From contig NZ_JAKLTQ010000006.1 of assembly GCF_022012395.1 (NCBI RefSeq), positions 124,001 to 188,000 of the forward strand: a stretch of 64,000 nt of DNA. Reading direction: 5' to 3'. Positions 26,000 to 34,762 of this stretch are shown one piece after another; position 1 is the stretch's first letter; every line of letters starts with the position of its first letter. The stretch is from Arthrobacter hankyongi (GTDB lineage Bacteria > Actinomycetota > Actinomycetes > Actinomycetales > Micrococcaceae). The translations under genes and the position numbers were made by a program. The notes below the pieces were generated by a model. That model was not told the DNA's origin. It did not search any database and saw nothing but the letters and a program-made list of their open reading frames with translations.

Positions 26000-27304
26000 T
26001 CATTGCGGGGCAATGACCAGTCCGGACCCGACGTCGGCGGACGCCGCCAGCAGCCTGTCGCTTTCCTGGGCGAGCACCGACCACAGTTCGCGGCCGCGGA
26101 AACCGGTGGCCTCGGCCCACAAGGCGGCCACGCCGGCGGCATGGGGCGCGGCCATGCTGGTCCCGCTGATGCTCCGGTAGCGGCCAGGCATCGGCCAGGA
26201 CGAGTAGACCTGCCAGCCGGGGCCTGCGACGTCCACCTGCCCGCCGCGGCCGGGCAGGCTGCGGGCGGAGAAATACGGCACGGCCAGCTGCTGGTCCAGG
26301 GCGCCCACGGCCATGATGTAAGGGCTGTTGGCCGGCACGCCGACGAAACCGAAATTGCCCTGTGGACGCTGGGCGTTGTTGCCCGCCGCAGCGATCAGCA
26401 GGACTCCCCGGTCCAGCGCCCGCTGCCCGGCGGCGGTATAGGGCGGATGGGCCTGCGCGAGGTTGGCGCCGAACGACATGGAGACGACGGCGCAGCCGTT
26501 GGCCACCGCCCAGTCGATTCCGGCCAGGATAGCCGCATCGGTGCCGGAGCCGGCGTTGGACAGCACCTTGCCCGCGAAGATATCCGCCCCATAGGCGATC
26601 CCGTAGCGCGGCCCGGTGGACGGAAGCCGGGGGCCGCAGGCGGTACCGGTGCAGTGCGTGCCGTGCCCATGCCCGTCCTGCGCTGATTCACCCTGCACGA
26701 AGGACTGCGTGGTGATGCTGCGGCCGGCAAAATCAGGGTGCGCGGCGTCGAACCCGGTATCGAGGATGGCCACCTTGACGCCGTGGCCGGATACCGCCGA
26801 CTGCACGGCCCGCGTGGCCTGCAATCCCCAGGTGGACTGGTTGCTGTCCTCGAAGGCCGGTGCCGCGGCCGCGGCAGCGGCTCCGCCGTCGAGCCGGGCG
26901 CTCAGGTCCGCCACGCCGTCGCGATAGCCGCGCACATACTCGGCCGGCCCCAGGACGTGGTGGACCAGTTCGGGCGAGACGGACAGCACCACCGGATGCG
27001 GACCGCCGGTGCCCTGCAGGGCGGAGAGCTGCTCCTGGCTGGCCGACACGACGGCGATGCCGAGTGTCTCGAAGACCGTGGCGTCGGCGCCGCTGGCATC
27101 CGTGATATCGACGGCGCGGTCCTGGAAGTCCCGGGAACTGGCCACGTTGGACAGCCCCGCCGAGCCGAGCACCGAGGCCGGCTCGTAGCCGTCTTCGGCG
27201 AAGACGACGATGTACCGGCCGGTGGTGACCGCCGCCCCCCGCCCGGCCGGGGAACCGGCCTCCGGCGGGATACCGGCCGATGCTGGCAGATCCGGTTCAA
27301 TCAC
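26000..27304 (-). CDS. S8 family subtilisin-like serine peptidase
   Basis: A 434-aa subtilase. The catalytic triad is visible: Asp182 in VAILDTGFD, His214 in GHGHGTHCTG, and Ser383 in SGTSMAAPHAAG, with the oxyanion Asn309 in IAAAGNN. The first about 150 residues look like a propeptide (RYIVVFAEDG, AVVSASQEQLSAL) and end in an Ala-rich linker. I see no N-terminal signal peptide, so it may be cytosolic or exported another way. It starts at GTG 27304. A small stand-alone propeptide-like gene follows 76 bp downstream. Confidence 0.88.
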   Translation of the reverse strand: MIEPDLPASAGIPPEAGSPAGRGAAVTTGRYIVVFAEDGYEPASVLGSAGLSNVASSRDFQDRAVDITDASGADATVFETLGIAVVSASQEQLSALQGTGGPHPVVLSVSPELVHHVLGPAEYVRGYRDGVADLSARLDGGAAAAAAAPAFEDSNQSTWGLQATRAVQSAVSGHGVKVAILDTGFDAAHPDFAGRSITTQSFVQGESAQDGHGHGTHCTGTACGPRLPSTGPRYGIAYGADIFAGKVLSNAGSGTDAAILAGIDWAVANGCAVVSMSFGANLAQAHPPYTAAGQRALDRGVLLIAAAGNNAQRPQGNFGFVGVPANSPYIMAVGALDQQLAVPYFSARSLPGRGGQVDVAGPGWQVYSSWPMPGRYRSISGTSMAAPHAAGVAALWAEATGFRGRELWSVLAQESDRLLAASADVGSGLVIAPQ

Positions 27305-27435
27305 AGCGCCCTCCCGGGGATTGCGTGCAGGCCGGGGGCACCGGGCACCGCCAGGGAAACCGGACCCGGCCTTGCTTCGAAGTGTGGCCCGTCCGCGTTA
27401 CTGCAGCGTTATGGACCGGACCGCTGCGGTGCAGT

Positions 27436-29004
27436 CTATTCTTTTTCCTTCCCGTCGAGGACCTTTTGGGTCTGCTCGTTATTGAACATGGCCCAGGGCG
27501 AGCTGTCCGAGCCCTGCATGGCCGCTTCCGGGGTGTCCGCCCGGGTCCACCATTTCGCCTCGAAAATCCGCCCCTCGAAGAGCACCCGGTCCCCCTTCTC
27601 ATAGGTGCTGGTGGGCGACCACCGCGGATACAGCCCGGCGGGCGCCGTCACCACGGGCACGGGCTTTTCCCCCGGCAGGACCGGGCCAATGAGGGTCCAC
27701 GGCGTCTCGGAGGCCTGCAGCACCGGATCGTTGGGCGCTTCCCCGCGGGTCCACCATTTGGCTTCGTAGACATTGCCCTTCCAAACCACGCGCGATTCGG
27801 CCACATAGGACGCCTGGTCCGACCAGATCGGGTAGGGGCTGGTTTCCGGGTTGTCCACCACCACGGCCGCCGGGGACGACGGCGCCGACGGTTCCGGAGG
27901 GCTGTCGAGCCGTCCGGCCACGCCGGTGACGCCGTCGGCAAGCACCGGGGCGAAGCGGGAGCCGCCTTGGTCCACGCCGCTGCAGCTGTCCGAAACCCGG
28001 GTGGTATCCCCATAGTTCTCGCTGCACGTCTGGTCCCGGTTCAACGACCACATGGACAGCCGGCCCACGCCGTTCTGCCGGGCAAACGCGTTCAACCCGG
28101 CTGCGGCGTGGAGGTCGAACACCTCGCCGGGGATGTCGTTCTGGCCGATCATCGGGGTCAGCCCGATCCGCCGCCACAGCGTCTGGGTGCCCACGTCCTG
28201 CCCTGCCTGCCGGTACAGCGCCGAGAGCTGGGCATGGGTGGCTTCGGCGGCAGCAATGGAGGCATCGAGCATGGTTTGCGATGACGCCTTACCCGCGCCG
28301 TAGTCCATGGTCATGATGTTGACGCCCTTCAGCGGCGCACCGGCAGCCAGCATTTGCGCCACCGCGGCAGTACCTTCCCCGGTGAGGCCCGCGGGCGCCA
28401 CCGGCAGGGTCAGCCAGACCTTCAGGTCCTTCCCGCTTCCGGCCCGCTCGCGCTGCAAGGCGGCGAAGGCCTCGGCACGGCGCTTGCCCGCGGCCTGGTC
28501 GGAGAGGTCGTTGCCCTCGATATCCAGGTCGATGGCGGCTGGCTGGTAGCGGTCGAGGACGGCCCGGTAGGCGGCCAGGAGCTTGTCCTGGTCGGTGCAG
28601 GCGGTGGCCAGTTCGTCATTGTTCAGCCCGCCGAAGGACAGCACGATTTTGCCGCCTGCGCCGGTCAGACGGGCCATCCGCCGGTCCAGGTCCATGGTCT
28701 GCTCAGCCTCGTCCAGGCTGTAGGCGCCGCCCCAGGACGGGCTGCACGGCTCGTCGGGGTCCGCCACGATAAAGGCGAGCACCACGTTCCGGCCCTCCGC
28801 CCCGGCGGGATTCTCGAAGGCGTGGAAGGGGGTGGCGGTGGCGTCGACGTAAGCGCCGAACCACGGCTTCCCCGTGGCGGCCGCGCGGGCATCCGTGAAC
28901 CGGTGCCAGCCATCGAAGGCGGTGACGCCCAAAGCGGCGGCCACCACCAGCAGCAACGCCAGCCGCACTATGGACAGCCTGCGGCCCGGAAATCGCTTTG
29001 ACAC
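27436..29004 (-). CDS. GH18-like glycoside hydrolase with two CBM5/12 modules
   Basis: A 522-aa exported or membrane-anchored enzyme. The N-terminal IVRLALLLVVAAALGVTAF is a signal or anchor. The barrel region holds the GH18-type motif AAIDLDIEGND near residue 160, where the Glu would be the acid/base, after KIVLSFGGLNND. Two C-terminal chitin-binding-like modules repeat: YPIWSDQASYVAESRVVWKG plus VYEAKWWTRGE near 390, and YPRWSPTSTYEKGDRVLFEG plus IFEAKWWTRAD near 460. GTG 29004 follows TGTGGGGG. It is divergent from a processive GT2 gene. Chitin or another GlcNAc polymer is the expected substrate (family knowledge). Confidence 0.8.
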   Translation of the reverse strand: MSKRFPGRRLSIVRLALLLVVAAALGVTAFDGWHRFTDARAAATGKPWFGAYVDATATPFHAFENPAGAEGRNVVLAFIVADPDEPCSPSWGGAYSLDEAEQTMDLDRRMARLTGAGGKIVLSFGGLNNDELATACTDQDKLLAAYRAVLDRYQPAAIDLDIEGNDLSDQAAGKRRAEAFAALQRERAGSGKDLKVWLTLPVAPAGLTGEGTAAVAQMLAAGAPLKGVNIMTMDYGAGKASSQTMLDASIAAAEATHAQLSALYRQAGQDVGTQTLWRRIGLTPMIGQNDIPGEVFDLHAAAGLNAFARQNGVGRLSMWSLNRDQTCSENYGDTTRVSDSCSGVDQGGSRFAPVLADGVTGVAGRLDSPPEPSAPSSPAAVVVDNPETSPYPIWSDQASYVAESRVVWKGNVYEAKWWTRGEAPNDPVLQASETPWTLIGPVLPGEKPVPVVTAPAGLYPRWSPTSTYEKGDRVLFEGRIFEAKWWTRADTPEAAMQGSDSSPWAMFNNEQTQKVLDGKEKE

Positions 29005-29221
29005 AGAACCCCCACAAGAACATGCCCCCGCGGGCGGGGACGGCCGGATGGTTGCCGGTTCCGCACCACATATACGGCGGCGGGGCGCCGTCGCCGGACC
29101 GGCCCCCGAACGTTTAGTATAGGGGCAGCTTAAAGGTTTCATCTAGCCGCGGTCCGCGCACCGGATCCGCGGCCGGAATTCGAACGCCGGCACCGGCTGC
29201 CGGCCCCGGCATGGGGGGCGT

Positions 29222-31597
29222 ATGTCCGAGCAAGCAACTGTATCCACCCCGGAGGCACCCCAGCAGCCGGGCACACCGGCCGTCTCCACGGAACCGCCGC
29301 GGCGGCGGCAGTGGGGCTCCGAAAAGCGATCCGAACCGCTGTCGATCGTACATCCGGTCCCCTCGCGCGGGAAGCTCGCCTGGGGCAGGGTCGGCATCGT
29401 AACCACAGTGCTGTCCTGGGTTGTCTACGTCATCACCACCGTGCTGCGGGAGCTGGCCAACAATCCCAACGCCGGTTTCCGCTTCCAGTTCGAAGCGGTG
29501 TCCTACCTGGTGGTGGTCAGCTTCCTCACCTTCTCCGCCCTGATGTACCTGATGGCCCGGCAGGGGGCCCTGCACCGCTTCCGCGACCACCGGCGCGTCC
29601 CGCGCGGGGAACTGGACCGGCACTTCGCCGACTACCAGGAAGGCATTACCGTCCTGGTCCCGTCCTACGCCGAGGAACCCGGCGTCGTGCGCGCCACCTT
29701 GTGGTCGGCCGCGCTGCAGGAGTTCCCCGGCCTGCGGGTGGTGCTGCTGCTGGACGATCCACCCTTCCCCACCGATCCGGCGGTCCAGGACCGGCTGGCG
29801 GCGACACGGGCGCTGGCCGGTGGGATCGAACAGCAGCTTAAGGGACCGGCGGACCGGTTCCGCTCCGCACTTGACGCCTTCCGACGGCGCACCGGCCCAG
29901 GCGGCACCGGAAGCGCCGCTGCCGAGCTGTCCATCCTCACCGCCGAATACGAGGCGGCGGCGGTCTGGCTGGAGGAATTCGCCGAGGCCGAACCGGTCGA
30001 GGACCATGTGGACGAGTTCTTCGTGGACCTGGTCCTGATGGGGCTGGCCCGCGAGCTGCGGCTGACCGTCTATGCCCTGCGGGCCGCCGAGGTCCAGGGC
30101 ACGGCCCCCGATGCCGACCGGATGGTGGAGCTCTACCTTCGCCTGGTGCGGATCTTCTCGGTGCGGATGGGCACCTTCGAGCGCAAGCTTTACGCCAACC
30201 TCTCGCATGAGGCGAACAAGGCGATGAACCTGAACTCCTACATCTCGCTCATGGGCCAGCGCTGGCGGCGCGAGGATGCCGCCGGGGACGTGGTGCTGCG
30301 GCAGGCGGAGGAACCGCAGGCTGACGATCTGGACTGCCCGGACACGGCCTACATCCTGACCCTGGACGCGGATTCGCTGCTGCTGCGGGACTACTGCCTG
30401 CGCCTGGTGTACTTTCTGGAATCTCCGGGCAACGAGCGTGTGGCGGTCACCCAGACCCCGTATTCCTCGTTCCGCGGTGCCCCGACCCGGATCGAGCGGA
30501 TTGCCGGCGCCACGACGGATGTCCAGCACATCCTGCACCAGGGCATGAGCTACTACGGGGCCACCTTCTGGGTGGGGGCCAACGCCGTGATCCGCAAGCA
30601 GGCGCTGGACGACATCGTGGAAGTGGAAACGGTAGGTGGGTTCGAGGTCCGCCGCTATGTCCAGGACCGCACGGTCATCGAGGATACCGAGTCCAGCATC
30701 GACCTGGGTACGCACGGCTGGACGCTGGCCAACTATCCGGAGCGGCTCAGCTACAGCGCAACGCCGCCGGACTTCGGCTCGCTCGTGGTCCAGCGCCGGC
30801 GCTGGGCCAACGGCGGCCTGCTGATCCTGCCCAAGCTGGTCAAGCAGCTGTCCATGCGGCGTTACCGGCACGAGCGCATCGGCGTCCGGGAAGTCCTGCT
30901 GCGGGTCAACTACATGGCCTCGATCACCTGGGCCAGCTTCGGCCTGCTGTTCCTGCTCGCCTACCCCTACGACAGCCGGCTGCTCAGCCCGGTGGTCTTC
31001 TGCGCGGCGCTGCCGTACTTCCTGGCCATGGGCAGCGACCTGCGCGAGTGCGGCCACCGGTTCAGCGACATCTTCAGGATCTACGGCTTCAACCTGGTCC
31101 TGCTGCCGGTGAACCTCGCAGGCGTGCTGAAGTCCCTGCAGCAGGCCATCACCGGGGAGAAGATCCCCTTCGTCCGCACCCCCAAGGTCAAGGACCGCAC
31201 CGCCGCGCCGGCCATCTACGTGCTGGTCCCCTACCTGATTGTCGGTTTCTCACTGCTCACCTTGTGGCGGGACGTGGCGCAGCAGAACTGGGGCAACGCG
31301 GCCTTCGCCTGCCTGAATGCTGTGCTGGCCGGCATCGCCATCTGGTCCTACATCGGTGTGAAGAACTCGGTGGTCGACATCGTCCTGGGCACGCTGAACT
31401 GGCTGTATGTGGCTCCGAAGCAGCCGAAGTCCGATCCTGTGGTGATCGTGCCCAAGGCGCCGGAAGACGTCGACTGGGAGTCCATCCTGTACCACGGGGA
31501 CCGCCGGCTCAACCGGGACCTGCGCGGCGGAGCCGACGACCGGCGCCGGCGGGCCGCCGCGCTGGCCGCCGCGGGCGGGAAGAAGCGGCGCAGGTAG
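29222..31597 (+). CDS. Processive family 2 glycosyltransferase (polysaccharide synthase-like)
   Basis: A 791-aa membrane synthase. Two membrane helices (about 58-78 and 93-112) precede a cytosolic GT-A domain with VLVPSYAEEP, LLLDDPP, the metal-binding TLDADSLLL near 383, an acidic VIEDTESS motif near 493, and QRRRWANGG near 524, the QxxRW signature of processive beta-glycosyltransferases such as cellulose, chitin and hyaluronan synthases. Several C-terminal helices (from about 560) could form the export channel. ATG 29222 has a G-run upstream. It faces away from a GH18/CBM gene, suggesting a synthase and hydrolase pair. Product unknown. Confidence 0.8.
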   Translation: MSEQATVSTPEAPQQPGTPAVSTEPPRRRQWGSEKRSEPLSIVHPVPSRGKLAWGRVGIVTTVLSWVVYVITTVLRELANNPNAGFRFQFEAVSYLVVVSFLTFSALMYLMARQGALHRFRDHRRVPRGELDRHFADYQEGITVLVPSYAEEPGVVRATLWSAALQEFPGLRVVLLLDDPPFPTDPAVQDRLAATRALAGGIEQQLKGPADRFRSALDAFRRRTGPGGTGSAAAELSILTAEYEAAAVWLEEFAEAEPVEDHVDEFFVDLVLMGLARELRLTVYALRAAEVQGTAPDADRMVELYLRLVRIFSVRMGTFERKLYANLSHEANKAMNLNSYISLMGQRWRREDAAGDVVLRQAEEPQADDLDCPDTAYILTLDADSLLLRDYCLRLVYFLESPGNERVAVTQTPYSSFRGAPTRIERIAGATTDVQHILHQGMSYYGATFWVGANAVIRKQALDDIVEVETVGGFEVRRYVQDRTVIEDTESSIDLGTHGWTLANYPERLSYSATPPDFGSLVVQRRRWANGGLLILPKLVKQLSMRRYRHERIGVREVLLRVNYMASITWASFGLLFLLAYPYDSRLLSPVVFCAALPYFLAMGSDLRECGHRFSDIFRIYGFNLVLLPVNLAGVLKSLQQAITGEKIPFVRTPKVKDRTAAPAIYVLVPYLIVGFSLLTLWRDVAQQNWGNAAFACLNAVLAGIAIWSYIGVKNSVVDIVLGTLNWLYVAPKQPKSDPVVIVPKAPEDVDWESILYHGDRRLNRDLRGGADDRRRRAAALAAAGGKKRRR

Positions 31598-31636
31598 CAG
31601 CTGCTCCCCCGCCGGCCGGCACGTCGGGGACGGAAA

Positions 31637-31677
31637 ACGGCAGGGAGCCCCCGGAACTTCCGAGGGCTCCCTGCCGT
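31637..31677. terminator. Bidirectional terminator between the GT2 gene and ilvE
   Basis: A perfect 14-bp stem (ACGGCAGGGAGCCC / GGGCTCCCTGCCGT) sits between two convergent genes. On the minus strand it is followed by TTTTCC, favouring termination of ilvE transcription. Confidence 0.75.
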
Positions 31678-31702
31678 CAGCCTGCTGGAATCCGGCGCCG
31701 GT

Positions 31703-32806
31703 TCAGGCCAGCCGGGTCAGCCAGCCATGGGTGTCTTCCACCGTGCCGGTCTGGATGCCCAGCAGCTGCGCGCGGATGGACATCGACACCGAGTCCCCGG
31801 CCAGGGCCGGGGAGGGGATGTCCCCGGCGGCCGTCTTGAGCTCGCCGATCGGGGTGATCACGGCGGCCGTGCCACAGGCGAAGATTTCGGTGATCTCGCC
31901 GGCGGCGACGCCGTTACGCCACTCGTCGATGGTGATCTTCCGTTCCTGGATCCTCAGTCCGCGGTCCTTGGCCAGCTGGATCACGGAGGAACGGGTGACA
32001 CCGTGCAGGATGTTCCCGTTCAGTTCCGGCGTCACCAGGGTGCCGTCCTTGAAGACGAAGAAGATATTCATGCCGCCGAGCTCTTCGACAGCATTGTCGT
32101 TGGTGGGGTCCAGGAAGAGCACCTGCTTGCAGCCGTGGGCCTCGGCCTCCAGCTGGGCAGCCAGCGAGGCGGCATAATTGCCCCCGCACTTGGCCTCGCC
32201 GGTACCGCCGTGCCCGGCACGGGCGTAGGTGGTGGAGAGCCAGATGGACACCGGCTGCAGCGGACCGCCGAAGTAGTTGCCGGCAGGCGAGGCGATGACG
32301 CGGTAGGACACTTCGCGGGCAGGGCGCACACCCAGGAACGCCTCGGTAGCGATCATGAACGGACGCAGGTAAAGGGCCGCACCGTCGCCGCTGGGGATCC
32401 AGCCCTGGTCCACGGCGACGAGCTCGCGCAGCGACTCCACGAACACGCCGTCGGGCAGCTCCGGCAGGGCCAGGCGAACGGCGGACTTGTTGAACCGTTC
32501 CGCGTTGGCCTCCGGGCGGAACGTCCAGACCGAGCCGTCGGCATGACGGTAGGCCTTCAGGCCCTCGAAGATCTCCTGCCCGTAGTGCAGCACCGCGGCC
32601 GCCGGGTCCATCAGGATGGGTCCGTACGGCTCCACGCGGGCGTTGTTCCAGCCGCCGATGCCGGCCTGGTCCTCCTTGTAGTCGACCACGACGGTGTGGT
32701 CGCTGAAGTAGTTGCCGAATCCCGGATCGGCCAGGATCTGGCCGCGGCGTTCGGCACTGGCCGGATGGTCGGAGAGATGCCGGGAAAATTGCAGTGTTTC
32801 AGTCAT
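31703..32806 (-). CDS. ilvE: Branched-chain amino acid aminotransferase
   Basis: A 367-aa fold-type IV PLP enzyme that makes Leu, Ile and Val from their 2-oxo acids (and the reverse). Motifs include VLHYGQEIFEGLKAYRHADG, LYLRPFMIATE, the PLP-lysine region in GEAKCGGNYAASLAAQ, LDPTNDNAVEELGGMNIFFV, and ILHGVTRSSVIQLA (the Thr-Arg cofactor-phosphate site), all typical of class IIB BCATs. ATG 32806 has GGAGG at 5-6 nt. It follows leuB by 84 bp on the same strand and ends at a strong terminator, so leuB-ilvE is likely one unit. Confidence 0.95.
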   Translation of the reverse strand: MTETLQFSRHLSDHPASAERRGQILADPGFGNYFSDHTVVVDYKEDQAGIGGWNNARVEPYGPILMDPAAAVLHYGQEIFEGLKAYRHADGSVWTFRPEANAERFNKSAVRLALPELPDGVFVESLRELVAVDQGWIPSGDGAALYLRPFMIATEAFLGVRPAREVSYRVIASPAGNYFGGPLQPVSIWLSTTYARAGHGGTGEAKCGGNYAASLAAQLEAEAHGCKQVLFLDPTNDNAVEELGGMNIFFVFKDGTLVTPELNGNILHGVTRSSVIQLAKDRGLRIQERKITIDEWRNGVAAGEITEIFACGTAAVITPIGELKTAAGDIPSPALAGDSVSMSIRAQLLGIQTGTVEDTHGWLTRLA

Positions 32807-32890
32807 GGTTCCTCCACGGTGAGTGCACACCGTTGTGCCCGCCGTCTGCTCAGGTTGATTCTCGCGTTGTTTCAGGTTAACAACCGCTAA

Positions 32891-33958
32891 CTAGCCTACT
32901 GCCAAAAGCGAAGCAATCGCATCGCCGACCTCCGACGTCGTCCGGGCTGCGGTGCCGCGGCCGGCGATGTCCTTCTCCACCGCCTCCTGGACCCGGGTGG
33001 CAGCCTCGGGCAGGCCGAGGTGCTCCAGCATCAGGGCCACGGACAGGATTGCCGCCGTCGGATCGGCTTTCTGCTGCCCGGCAATGTCCGGCGCGGACCC
33101 ATGGACGGGTTCGAACATCGACGGCACGGTGCGGTCCATGTTGATGTTGCCCGAGGCAGCCAGGCCAATGCCGCCGGTGACCGCGGCAGCCAGGTCCGTG
33201 AGGATGTCGCCGAACAGATTGTCGGTGACGATGACGTCGAAGCGCGACGGGTCCGTGACCATAAAGATGGTGGCCGCGTCGATGTGCAGATAGTCCACGG
33301 CAACATCCGGAAACTCCTGGCCGACAGCCTCGACGGTACGCCGCCACAGGTGCCCGGCGTGGACCAGCACATTGTGCTTGTGGACCAGGGTCAGCTTCCG
33401 GCGGCGGGCCTGGGCGCGGCGGAACGCGTCACGGACCACGCGCTCGACGCCGTGGGCGGTGTTGACCGAGACCTCGGTGGCGATTTCGTACGGAGTGTCC
33501 ACGCGCAGCGCGCCGCCGTTGCCTACGTAGGGCCCCTCGGTCCCTTCACGGACGACGACGAAGTCAATCTCCCCCGGGTCCGCCAGCGGGCTGGGCACGC
33601 CCGGGAACAGCTTGGCCGGGCGCAGGTTGATGTAATGGTCCAGGCTGAAACGCAGCTTCAGCAGCATTTCGCGCTCGATCAGGCCGGAGGGGATGCGGGT
33701 GTCCCCCGGCGCGGCCCCCACGGCACCGAACAGGATGGCATCGTGGGTGCGCAGCTTCGCAAGGGTCTCGTCGGAGAGGGTCTCCCCGCTGGCCAGCCAG
33801 TGCTCGGCGCCGAGCTTATACTCGGTGAGTTCGAACTTGGCTGCCTCCGTGGCGGTGGCGGCCTGGAGCACCTTCACGGCCTCGGCAATGACCTCCGGAC
33901 CGATCCCGTCGCCGGGAATGACTGCAAGGGAAATAGCCTGGGATTCTGCTGCGCTCAT
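32891..33958 (-). CDS. leuB: 3-isopropylmalate dehydrogenase
   Basis: A 355-aa NAD-dependent decarboxylating dehydrogenase giving 2-oxoisocaproate for leucine. It starts [20 protein letters not shown] and shows [20 protein letters not shown] (substrate arginines), [14 protein letters not shown], and the metal and NAD region [19 protein letters not shown] followed by [14 protein letters not shown]. Length is normal. The promoter region upstream holds a perfect palindrome and a site that matches the ilvB operator, so the IclR-family leucine regulator may control it. ilvE follows on the same strand. Confidence 0.96.
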   Translation of the reverse strand: MSAAESQAISLAVIPGDGIGPEVIAEAVKVLQAATATEAAKFELTEYKLGAEHWLASGETLSDETLAKLRTHDAILFGAVGAAPGDTRIPSGLIEREMLLKLRFSLDHYINLRPAKLFPGVPSPLADPGEIDFVVVREGTEGPYVGNGGALRVDTPYEIATEVSVNTAHGVERVVRDAFRRAQARRRKLTLVHKHNVLVHAGHLWRRTVEAVGQEFPDVAVDYLHIDAATIFMVTDPSRFDVIVTDNLFGDILTDLAAAVTGGIGLAASGNINMDRTVPSMFEPVHGSAPDIAGQQKADPTAAILSVALMLEHLGLPEAATRVQEAVEKDIAGRGTAARTTSEVGDAIASLLAVG

Positions 33959-33966
33959 GTTCCCAG

Positions 33967-33995
33967 TTTATGGAAGGGTTCCATATCCTGAACAA
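33967..33995 (-). promoter_or_regulatory. leuB promoter candidate with embedded palindrome
   Basis: On the minus strand TTGTTC and CATAAA are spaced 17 bp, placing the transcription start within a few bases of the leuB ATG. The spacer and -10 region contain a perfect palindrome TATGGAA-GGG-TTCCATA (33969-33985), a possible repressor site. Hexamer matches are moderate. Confidence 0.45.
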
Positions 33996-33998
33996 GTC

Positions 33999-34015
33999 AT
34001 CTCATATTTCGGACA
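33999..34015 (-). promoter_or_regulatory. leu/ilv-type operator upstream of leuB
   Basis: On the plus strand ATCTCATATTTCGGACA matches the ilvB site ATCTCATTATATGGACA at 13 of 17 positions, with both end blocks (ATCTCAT and GGACA) identical. It ends 3 bp from the proposed leuB -35, an activator-like position. Confidence 0.55.
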
Positions 34016-34066
34016 CTCCCGGCTGGTCCGGACCCCATCGTCCAGGCCGGCCGGGAGCCCCGGTCC

Positions 34067-34489
34067 TCAGGCCGCCTGCGGCTCCAGCACGCGAAGCCGG
34101 CAGGCCGCGTGTTCGCGTACGGCAGCTTCCGGCAGCGTGGCCCGGCGCGCAACCCCGATCAGTTCCTGCAGTGCTTCGTCCACCGCCCGGGCTCCGCTGA
34201 GGTCGATGGTGATTTCCAGGCCCGGCAGCAGGGCATTGGTCCTGGCCGTGATGGAGTACAGCGCGTGGAGGTTCGCCTGCGTCAGGGTCCCCTCAACCCG
34301 GATCACGGCTGAAGCCTGCTCGGTATCGAGCTTGACCAGCACGCGCAGCTTCCTGGCACCGCCGGCCGGATGCTCCTGCATGGCCCTCCGCCGTGCAGCA
34401 TCCAACTGCCGGCGCTCCGCCATCCCCCGCAGGTCGCGGACCACACTGTCCCTACCCTTGACTGCGGGATGCATCGTGCTCATTGCCAT
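34067..34489 (-). CDS. STAS-domain-like protein
   Basis: A 140-aa protein. After a basic N-terminal helix, the core LRVLVKLDTEQASAVIRVEG, LTQANLHALYSITARTNALL, LEITIDLSGARAVDEALQEL follows the beta-beta-alpha-beta-alpha order of STAS/anti-sigma-factor-antagonist folds, with the Asp-Leu-Ser-Gly strand end where SpoIIAA-type proteins carry their phosphorylation site. Partner proteins are not evident in the window. ATG 34489 has AAGGAA upstream. It is divergent from a DevR-like regulator, and a DosR-type box lies between them, so both may belong to one regulon (inferred). Confidence 0.55.
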   Translation of the reverse strand: MAMSTMHPAVKGRDSVVRDLRGMAERRQLDAARRRAMQEHPAGGARKLRVLVKLDTEQASAVIRVEGTLTQANLHALYSITARTNALLPGLEITIDLSGARAVDEALQELIGVARRATLPEAAVREHAACRLRVLEPQAA

Positions 34490-34640
34490 GTCGTTCCTTT
34501 CCGGCCGTCGGAATCGTCATTCCGTCGGCTGGCCGTTGACTGTCTGCGCCCGGCACAGGTGCCCCCACCTGTGCCGGCACCTCCGATTCCCCCAAGCAAC
34601 CGCAGGCATTAACCAGTGTGGCCCGGAACCAACGCCGGGG

Positions 34641-34660
34641 TTAGAGCCGAAAGTCCCGAG
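34641..34660 (+). promoter_or_regulatory. DosR/DevR-type box candidate
   Basis: TTAGAGCCGAAAGTCCCGAG matches the mycobacterial DosR consensus TTSGGGACTWWAGTCCCSAA at 15 of 20 positions, with one half-site nearly perfect. It lies 102 bp before the DevR-like regulator and 151 bp before the STAS-like gene. Confidence 0.5.
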
Positions 34661-34762
34661 TTCCCGGATTTTCTGGCGCGTTACTTCCCCTACTGGAACA
34701 CTTAAGGGAGAAGGCACTGCCGGTCCGGGACGGCAGTGCCGCGGCTGCGAGCAGGAGACAAA

